The notes under the pieces were generated by a model, which saw nothing but the letters and a program-made list of their open reading frames with translations, was not told the DNA's origin and searched no databases. 64,000 nucleotides of DNA from Mycolicibacterium llatzerense (GTDB lineage Bacteria; Actinomycetota; Actinomycetes; Mycobacteriales; Mycobacteriaceae): assembly GCF_000878195.1 (NCBI RefSeq), contig NZ_JXST01000017.1, positions 60,283-124,282 on the forward strand, written 5' to 3'. Below, in pieces: positions 58,186-64,000 of the stretch. The position numbers and the translations under genes are program-made. Within the stretch, counting starts at the first letter, position 1; each line of letters begins with the position of its first letter.

Positions 58186-58296
58186 TTAGCGCTCAGTGGT
58201 CTGCCAGCGCGAGTACCACGTCTTGCCCTGGTAGGGCAGGCCGGCGGCCACGATGAGCGCGAAGACGCCACCTGCGTAGAGAGCGAAATCGGACAT
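58186..58296 (-). CDS. 36-residue membrane microprotein
   Basis: This short gene encodes 36 residues: a hydrophobic segment at residues about 5-21 (ALYAGGVFALIVAAGLP) and a polar, aromatic C-terminus (YQGKTWYSRWQTTER). Support for reality is an unusually strong ribosome-binding site (AAGGAGGGA six bases upstream), an immediately following intrinsic terminator, and an isolated place between cobN and cobG. The start ATG is chosen by that site, and the frame runs further upstream without conservation signs. No family is recognised. A role as an accessory subunit of a transporter or membrane complex is a guess. Confidence 0.72.
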   Translation of the reverse strand: MSDFALYAGGVFALIVAAGLPYQGKTWYSRWQTTER

Positions 58297-58449
58297 TGCG
58301 TCCCTCCTTAGGTCATCCGAATGCGGTGTAGCAAACGGAAGTTCGTCTCCCACGGTACGGGCGGATGCATTGAAAACAAGGGACTTGTAAGCCACGGAAC
58401 AGGCCGGAAACGGCAGTGACCTATTTCACAATTTGCGGTACAACGTAAC

Positions 58450-59580
58450 GTGGACAAGGTGATTCGGACGCGTGACGACGACGCCTGCCCAGGTGCCCTG
58501 CAGGTGCACCAGGCAGCTGACGGCGGCCTGGCCCGCATCCGCCTGGCCGGCGGCATGATCACCGCCGCACAACTGGCGGCGCTGGCCCACTCCGCCGCCG
58601 AATTCGGTTCGCCGGCAATGGAACTGACCTCGCGCGGCAACATCCAGGTGCGCGGGATCCACGACGAGGCGGGATTGGCGACAGCGGTCGATTCGGCGGG
58701 CCTGCTGCCCTCGGCCACCCACGAACGCGTCCGGAACATCGTGGCGTCGCCGCTGTCGGGCCGCAGTGGCGGCCTTGGCGACATCCGCGACGTCGTGCGC
58801 GACCTTGATTCCGGCCTGCAAAAACGCCCTGACCTGGCCGATTTGCCCGGTCGGTTCTGGTTCGGGGCCGACGACGGCCGCGGCGACATCTCTGGCCTGG
58901 CACCCGATGTGAGCACCCATCTGGTGTCCCCCGACACCGCCGCCGTGCTGGTGGCGGGCCGCGATACCGGGGTTCGCATACCCGCCGCGCACGCCGCGGA
59001 CACCCTGCTGGACCTGGCCACCTCATTCCTGGATATTCGCGGGAACCGCTGGCGGACAAGCGAACTGGACAATGCCGATGAGCTCCTGGCCGGGGCGCAA
59101 TTGCGTCCCACCGAGCCGTCAGGTACGACGTGGCCACCGATCGACGCGCCGCCCGTCGGCTGGATCACCCAGGACGACGGCCGGATCACGTTGGGCGCGG
59201 CCGCCCCGCTGGGTGTGCTGCAGGCCCGTACCGCCGAGTTTGTGGCAGCCATCACCGCCCCGATCGTGGTCACGCCATGGCGCTCGTTACTCATCTGTGA
59301 CCTCGAAGAGGGCGTCGCCGACACTGCCCTGCGGGTGCTGGCGCCGATGGGTCTGATTTTCGACGCGCACTCCCCCTGGCTGTCGATCAGTGCCTGCACC
59401 GGGAGTCCGGGGTGCGCCAAGTCACTGGCCGACGTCCGCAGTGACGCCGCAGCGGCCGCGGCAGCGGGCGAGCCCGGTGGCCGCCGGCATTTCGTGGGCT
59501 GCGAGCGCGCGTGCGGCAGCCCGGCCATCGGCGAGGTGCTGGTGGCGACCAACTCGGGGTACGAACCACGCCACCCGTAG
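58450..59580 (+). CDS. cobG: Precorrin-3B synthase
   Basis: CobG is the iron-sulfur/heme-type monooxygenase that makes precorrin-3B in the aerobic cobalamin route. It is related to nitrite/sulfite reductases. 376 residues: the N-terminal half has LTSRGNIQVRGI (ferredoxin-like half-domain), and the C-terminal cluster motif is CTGSPGCAKSLADVR with FVGCERACGSP providing the cysteines. GTG start. The 153-base upstream gap contains divergent promoters and no recognisable cobalamin riboswitch. It is followed after nine bases by cobH. Confidence 0.93.
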   Translation: MDKVIRTRDDDACPGALQVHQAADGGLARIRLAGGMITAAQLAALAHSAAEFGSPAMELTSRGNIQVRGIHDEAGLATAVDSAGLLPSATHERVRNIVASPLSGRSGGLGDIRDVVRDLDSGLQKRPDLADLPGRFWFGADDGRGDISGLAPDVSTHLVSPDTAAVLVAGRDTGVRIPAAHAADTLLDLATSFLDIRGNRWRTSELDNADELLAGAQLRPTEPSGTTWPPIDAPPVGWITQDDGRITLGAAAPLGVLQARTAEFVAAITAPIVVTPWRSLLICDLEEGVADTALRVLAPMGLIFDAHSPWLSISACTGSPGCAKSLADVRSDAAAAAAAGEPGGRRHFVGCERACGSPAIGEVLVATNSGYEPRHP

Positions 59581-59589
59581 GGTTATCGG

Positions 59590-60216
59590 GTGCTCGACTA
59601 CGTCCGCGACGCTGCGGAGATCTACCGGCAGTCGTTCGCGACGATCCGCGCCGAGGCGGATCTGGCGCGATTTCCCGACGACGTCTCACGCGTCGTCGTA
59701 CGTCTGATCCACACCTGCGGCCAGGTCGACGTCACCGAGCACGTCGCCTACACCGACGACGTGGTGGCCCGCACCTATGCGGCCCTGGCGGCCGGTGCCC
59801 CGATCCTGTGCGACTCGTCGATGGTGGCGGCGGGCATCACCCGCTCGCGGCTGCCCGCCGACAACGAGGTGGTGTCGCTGGTGGCCGATCCGGGCGCGCC
59901 TGCCATGGCCGCGAAGCTCGGCAGCACCCGTTCGGCGGCGGCCGTCGATCTGTGGGCCGACCGGCTCGGCGGTGCCGTGCTGGCCATCGGCAATGCGCCG
60001 ACCGCCTTGTTCCGGCTGCTGGAGTTGCTGGACGAGGGCGCGCCCGTGCCTGCCGCGGTGCTCGGCGGCCCGGTCGGCTTCGTCGGCTCGGCGCAGTCGA
60101 AGGACGAACTGATCGCGCGGCCGCGCGGCATGGACTATCTGGTGGTGACGGGGCGGCGTGGCGGTAGTGCCATGGCCGCCGCCGCGGTGAATGCGATTGC
60201 GAGTGAAACCGAATGA
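59590..60216 (+). CDS. cobH: Precorrin-8X methylmutase
   Basis: CobH moves the C11 methyl group to C12 to give hydrogenobyrinate. 208 residues. The catalytic histidine is in [12 protein letters not shown] near residue 39. Other conserved blocks are [32 protein letters not shown] and the C-terminal [17 protein letters not shown] start. The end overlaps cobIJ by four bases. Gene order cobG-cobH-cobIJ matches M. tuberculosis. Confidence 0.95.
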   Translation: MLDYVRDAAEIYRQSFATIRAEADLARFPDDVSRVVVRLIHTCGQVDVTEHVAYTDDVVARTYAALAAGAPILCDSSMVAAGITRSRLPADNEVVSLVADPGAPAMAAKLGSTRSAAAVDLWADRLGGAVLAIGNAPTALFRLLELLDEGAPVPAAVLGGPVGFVGSAQSKDELIARPRGMDYLVVTGRRGGSAMAAAAVNAIASETE

Positions 60217-61682
60217 CAACGGGAACCCTCTACGGTGTCGGCCTCGGCCCAGGCGACCCGGAACTGGTGACGGTCAAGGCCGCCCGGCTGATCGGCGAGG
60301 CCGATGTGGTGGCCTACCACAGCGCGCGGCACGGCCACAGCATCGCGCGACGCATCGCCGAACCGTATCTGCGTCCCGGCCAGATCGAGGAGCACCTCGT
60401 CTACCCGGTGACGACCGAGACCACGTCGCACCCGGGCGGGTACGACGGCGCGATCGAAGACTTCTACGCCGAGGCCGCCGAGCGTATCGCCACCCATCTG
60501 GCGGCCGGCCGCAACGTCGCGCTGCTCGCCGAGGGCGATCCGCTGTTCTACAGCTCCTACATGCACATGCACACCCGGTTGACCGAACGGTTCCACGCGG
60601 TGATCGTGCCGGGCGTGACGTCCGTCAGCGCCGCGTCGGCCGCGATCTCGACGCCGCTGGTGCAGGGCGAACAGGTCCTCACCATCCTGCCCGGCACCCT
60701 GCCTGCGGGCGAGCTGCAGCGCCGGCTGGCCGACACCGACGCCGCCGTCGTGATGAAGCTGGGCCGGTCGTATCCGGCTGTGCGGCAGGCGCTTTCGTCG
60801 GCCGGACGGCTGGACGAAGCGTTCTATGTGGAGCGTGCGAGCACCGAGGCACAGCGGGTACTGCCGGCCGCCGACGTCGACGCCGCGACGGTGCCGTACT
60901 TCTCGATCGCCATCCTGCCGGGTTCTCGTCGTGCAGAGACCCCGGTCGGCAGCGTCGTGGTGGTCGGGCTGGGTCCGGGCGACCCGGAGTGGACGACGGC
61001 CCAGACCCGTCGCGAGCTGGCAGCGGCCACCGATCTGATCGGCTACGGGCCGTACCTGGACCGGGTGCCGGATCGTCCCGGCCAGCAGCGCCACCCGAGC
61101 GACAACACCGACGAGCGGGCGCGCGCCGAGCTGGCGTGCAAGCTGGCCCAGCAGGGCCGGACCGTCGCGGTGGTGTCCTCTGGCGACCCCGGGGTGTTCG
61201 CGATGGCGACCGCGGTGCTCGAAGAGGCCCGGCAGTGGCCGGGCGTCGAGGTCCGGGTGATCCCGGCGATGACCGCCGCGCAGGCCGTCGCCAGCCGGGT
61301 CGGTGCGCCGCTCGGCCACGACTACGCGGTGATCTCGCTGTCCGACCGCCTCAAGCCGTGGGACATCATCGCCGAACGGCTCACCGCCGCCGCCCGCGCC
61401 GATCTGGTGCTGGCCATCTACAACCCGGCGTCGAAGACCCGCACCTGGCAGGTGGCCGCCATGCAGGACCTGCTGCTGGAATACCGCGACCCCAACACCC
61501 CCGTCGTCATCGGCCGTGACGTCGCCGGACCGAACGAATCCGTGCGGGTGGTGCGCCTGGCCGAACTCAACCCGGCCGAGATCGACATGCGCTGCATGCT
61601 GATCATCGGGTCGTCACAGACGGTGTGGCACACCACCGCCGACGGCGACCGGGTGTTCACCCCGCGGTATTACCCACACTGA
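60213..61682 (+). CDS. cobIJ: Precorrin-2 C20-methyltransferase / precorrin-3B C17-methyltransferase fusion
   Basis: Two SAM-dependent methyltransferases are joined in one 489-residue chain. Residues 1-238 are the CobI part ([36 protein letters not shown]). From about residue 245 the CobJ part begins with its own glycine-rich start ([15 protein letters not shown]), then [15 protein letters not shown] and [15 protein letters not shown]. The fusion is known in actinobacteria and needs no repair of the frame. It is the last gene of the cobGHIJ operon; the next gene follows after 28 bases. Confidence 0.95.
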   Translation: MTTGTLYGVGLGPGDPELVTVKAARLIGEADVVAYHSARHGHSIARRIAEPYLRPGQIEEHLVYPVTTETTSHPGGYDGAIEDFYAEAAERIATHLAAGRNVALLAEGDPLFYSSYMHMHTRLTERFHAVIVPGVTSVSAASAAISTPLVQGEQVLTILPGTLPAGELQRRLADTDAAVVMKLGRSYPAVRQALSSAGRLDEAFYVERASTEAQRVLPAADVDAATVPYFSIAILPGSRRAETPVGSVVVVGLGPGDPEWTTAQTRRELAAATDLIGYGPYLDRVPDRPGQQRHPSDNTDERARAELACKLAQQGRTVAVVSSGDPGVFAMATAVLEEARQWPGVEVRVIPAMTAAQAVASRVGAPLGHDYAVISLSDRLKPWDIIAERLTAAARADLVLAIYNPASKTRTWQVAAMQDLLLEYRDPNTPVVIGRDVAGPNESVRVVRLAELNPAEIDMRCMLIIGSSQTVWHTTADGDRVFTPRYYPH

Positions 61683-61710
61683 TTCGATTGGGCCACTAGG
61701 GTTTCCGTAC

Positions 61711-63591
61711 ATGAGCGAAAGCCCTCGAGTCAATCGCCTGGTCATGTACAAGCACGGCATGGCGCTGGTCGAACGCAGCGGTCCGGTCGACGGTGATTTC
61801 GCACTGACATTCCGCCACGCCCAGATGAAGGACGTGCTGAAGTCGCTGTCGATCACCGGCACTGGCACCGAGCTGGCCGTCGGAGCGGTCTCGTTCGACA
61901 CCCCGACCGACCCGCGCACCCAGCTCGCCGACCGTGGTCTGCTGTTGGAGTCGGGCAGCGCGCTGCTCGGGCTGCTCGACGGGCTGCGCGGTCGCGGCGT
62001 CGAGATCAGTTGTGGCGAGACCCGCCATCGCGGCGAGGTGATCGGCGTCGACGATTCCGGTGCGGACCGCCGGGTTCTGGTGTTGCGCACCGAGACCGGG
62101 TCGGTCAGCGTGCTGGATCTGGCCACCGCCGACGGGCTGACGCTGCTCGAGGAGCCATCCCGCGCCGACCTTGAGTACCTGATCGACCGCTCCCGCGCCC
62201 TGACCGCGGGCCAGCATTGCCAACTGGGCGTACAGGTTCGAGGCAGCGGGACCGTCCAGGTGTCCTATGTGGTGCCGGCTCCGCTGTGGCGGCTGTCGTA
62301 CCGGCTGGTGCGCGACGGTGACAGTCTGGTGCTGACCGCGATGGGCATCGTGCACAACCCGGTCGACGAGGACCTCACCGACATCGAGCTGACCCTGACC
62401 ACCGGCGAGCCCGTCTCCTTCGATATCGACCTGTACCGGAGCAAGCACGTCCATCGAGAGGTCGTCGAGGAAAGCCGCCGCGGCGCGGCTCCTGTGCCCG
62501 TGCCGGTCGCGGCGAAGGCTGGGTCTCTGGGCGCAGTCCCGGCGTCGATGGCGATGCCCGCTCCTGCCGGTGCGGGATATTTCGATGCCTATGCCGATGC
62601 CGTCGACGATGTCGAAACCGCTGACCGCGGTGAGTATTTCGAATACCGGCTGAGCACCCCGGTGTCGCTCAAGCGCGGTGGTGCGTCGATGATTCCGCTG
62701 GCGGTCCAGGCCGTCGACGGTGTCCGGCGCGAGTTGGTGTGGCACGGCCACGACGGCTCCCCCGAGATCGTGCTCGCCTTCACCAATACCGCGGGCATCG
62801 TGCTCGAGGAAGGTCCCGCGGTCATCTACGAGCAGGACGCCTATGCCGGTGAAGCGATGGTGCCCTTCACCGCCCGTGACGCGAAGGTGCGGCTGCCGTT
62901 CGCGAAAGACCTTGCGGTGCGTTGCCGGCACACCTCGGCCGTCAGCGACGTCACGGCCAGGGTGCGGCTCGCCCGCGCCGCCCTGGTGCACGAGCAGCGC
63001 CGCGAGCAGCTGCACACCCTGCGGGTCGAGAACGACCATGCCGAACCTGTCGAGGTGATCTTCGAAATCGCCCGTGTTCAGGGGCGTGGCGTCGAACCAC
63101 GGAACAACGTCACCGCGATCGCCGACGACGGGACCAACCACCGCATCACGGTCACCGCGGCGGGCCACCAGGCGGTTGAAGCGGCAGTGCTGGAAAGCTG
63201 GCCGCTGTCGAGCGAGATCGCCTACGAGCATCTCGCGCCGGGTCAACTCGAAGAGTGGCTCGCCGACCGGTCACTCGACGCGACCACCATCACTGCGCTC
63301 GGCGGTGTCTTGGACCGGTGGGCGGCTGCCGAGCGGCTGGAATCCGAAGCCGAGCAAGTCCAGGCGGCGCGCTCGGGTGACTACGAGGCACAGAGCCGAA
63401 TCTCGGAGCAGCTCAACGTACTCGGCAGCGACGGACCCGAAGGTGAACTACGGCGCCGACTCATCGTCGACCTGGAGGCCCTGCGGGACCGCAGCACCGC
63501 GCATGGCGAACAGGTCCGTCAGCTCCGCGACGACGCGGAGGCACAACGGCGGGCGGCGTGGGACGAACTGCAGCGCCTCATCGGCGGCTGA
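61711..63591 (+). CDS. DUF4139-domain protein
   Basis: This 626-residue protein contains the DUF4139 domain (about residues 165-520) found in the mucoidy-inhibitor-like MuiA family: VPAPLWRLSYRLVRDGD, GIVHNPVDEDLTDIELTL, YRLSTPVSLKRGGASMIPL and FTNTAGIVLEEGPAVIYE. The first 150 residues form a beta-rich domain (MYKHGMALVERSG...). The last about 100 residues are a coiled coil rich in Glu, Arg and Gln. No signal peptide is seen, so it is probably cytoplasmic. It follows cobIJ by 28 bases and may be read through, but a role in cobalamin is not indicated. Function is unknown. Confidence 0.83.
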   Translation: MSESPRVNRLVMYKHGMALVERSGPVDGDFALTFRHAQMKDVLKSLSITGTGTELAVGAVSFDTPTDPRTQLADRGLLLESGSALLGLLDGLRGRGVEISCGETRHRGEVIGVDDSGADRRVLVLRTETGSVSVLDLATADGLTLLEEPSRADLEYLIDRSRALTAGQHCQLGVQVRGSGTVQVSYVVPAPLWRLSYRLVRDGDSLVLTAMGIVHNPVDEDLTDIELTLTTGEPVSFDIDLYRSKHVHREVVEESRRGAAPVPVPVAAKAGSLGAVPASMAMPAPAGAGYFDAYADAVDDVETADRGEYFEYRLSTPVSLKRGGASMIPLAVQAVDGVRRELVWHGHDGSPEIVLAFTNTAGIVLEEGPAVIYEQDAYAGEAMVPFTARDAKVRLPFAKDLAVRCRHTSAVSDVTARVRLARAALVHEQRREQLHTLRVENDHAEPVEVIFEIARVQGRGVEPRNNVTAIADDGTNHRITVTAAGHQAVEAAVLESWPLSSEIAYEHLAPGQLEEWLADRSLDATTITALGGVLDRWAAAERLESEAEQVQAARSGDYEAQSRISEQLNVLGSDGPEGELRRRLIVDLEALRDRSTAHGEQVRQLRDDAEAQRRAAWDELQRLIGG

Positions 63592-63655
63592 CGCTGGCTC
63601 CCGACATCCGCGCGCGGACCGCCTCTGCGGTGATTTGGCATCGCGCAGCGGTCAA

Positions 63656-64000
63656 TCAGTTTGTCGGACTGTCACTTTCACCGTCGCCATCCTCGCCCTC
63701 GGTGGGGTAGAGCTGGGGTTGGTAGATGGTGTTGGTGCGGGGTTGTCCGACGTCCAGTAGTGGTGGTGGGGTCCAGTGCGCTCGGCCGTTTTTCATGGTG
63801 GTGGTCCAGCCACCGTCGGTGGCCAGGCGGTTGTCGGGTCCGCAGGCCAACGTGAGGTCGGTGATATCGGTGCGGCCGCCGTGACGCCAGTCGGTGACGG
63901 CGTGGTGGGCTTGGCAGTCGGCGGCGGGCCGTGTGCAGTCGGGGCGGGTGCAGCCTTTGTCGCGGGCGAACAGGGCCAGGCGTTGACCGGTGGTCGCGGT
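63656..64000 (-). CDS. 13E12-type DUF222/HNH endonuclease, C-terminal part (5' end outside window)
   Basis: The frame is open to the right edge, so only about 115 C-terminal residues are seen. They contain an HNH nuclease module: GCTRPDC, ADCQAHHAVTDWRHGG and LACGPDNR, i.e. CxxC-type zinc ligands and the HH catalytic pair. This is the ending of the 13E12 repeat family proteins, present in several near-identical copies in mycobacterial genomes. After the HNH part a tail rich in Pro, Gly and Asp (TEGEDGDGES) is variable in the family. The 64-base gap to the converging DUF4139 gene shows no clear terminator. Confidence 0.85.
   Translation of the reverse strand, partial: TATTGQRLALFARDKGCTRPDCTRPAADCQAHHAVTDWRHGGRTDITDLTLACGPDNRLATDGGWTTTMKNGRAHWTPPPLLDVGQPRTNTIYQPQLYPTEGEDGDGESDSPTN

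Noticed and set aside
58297..58449. Cobalamin riboswitch ahead of cobG
   Set aside because: No B12-box-like sequence or long leader; the gap is only 153 bases. AAGCCACGGAACAGG looks faintly similar but lacks the conserved core.

Overview
The window is high-GC actinobacterial chromosome, almost certainly from a Mycobacterium of the environmental, fast-growing type (Mycolicibacterium-like). Evidence: dense 4-base start/stop overlaps, the gene order hisD-C-B-H-A-impA-F-I next to nadABC, nrtR and bioB, the treXYZ cluster beside bioA-F-D, rbpA next to ppm1/lnt as separate genes, a cobG-cobH-cobIJ run, and a DUF222/HNH (13E12-type) gene at the right edge. Relative to M. tuberculosis, blocks resembling Rv1589-Rv1606, Rv1559-Rv1571 and Rv2049c-Rv2066 are recognisable from memory. 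No rRNA, tRNA, CRISPR array, integrase or complete insertion sequence was found.

Layout. 1-5058: the end of an ABC ATPase gene, then a three-gene operon (Rieske oxygenase, WS/DGAT acyltransferase, luciferase-like oxidoreductase) preceded by a perfect KstR-type palindrome, and a converging SDR gene. 5086-12687: a nitrogen-scavenging cluster with an amino acid permease, two DUF1989 (carboxyguanidine deiminase-type) proteins, a stand-alone carboxyltransferase half of urea/guanidine carboxylase, allophanate hydrolase and a divergent TetR regulator. 12684-19502: the tightly coupled his operon. 19557-21525: AraC regulator, deazaflavin-type nitroreductase, small membrane protein. 21548-26914: nadC-nadB-nadA and the NrtR regulator, with two near-identical NrtR operators, a decayed second nrtR and a glycosyltransferase gene lying between them. 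27002-34764: lipase, DUF2567 protein, bioB, bioQ and bioA-F-D, with two BioQ operators.

34877-43159: SGNH-type acyltransferase and the treX-treY-treZ (glycogen to trehalose) genes. 43213-47395: ilvA, a membrane protein, a patatin-like lipase and small conserved proteins. 47524-52643: rbpA, ppm1, lnt, an amidohydrolase and fxsA. 52678-54429: purU between two related PPOX-type genes. 54502-61682: cobalamin genes cobN, cobG, cobH and cobIJ, with a 36-residue membrane microprotein between cobN and cobG. 61711-64000: a DUF4139 protein and the 3' part of a 13E12-type HNH gene cut by the window.

Functionally the window is mostly cofactor and amino acid biosynthesis (histidine, NAD, biotin, cobalamin, isoleucine) with local regulators whose operators can be read directly (NrtR, BioQ, a KstR-like site). 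The observations most worth following up are the duplicated NrtR operator with its nrtR remnant, the biotin-carboxylase-less carboxyltransferase in the guanidine/urea-type cluster, the KstR-like site ahead of the Rieske/WS-DGAT operon, the cob-locus microprotein, and two long palindromic elements (30913-31049 and 47908-47968).
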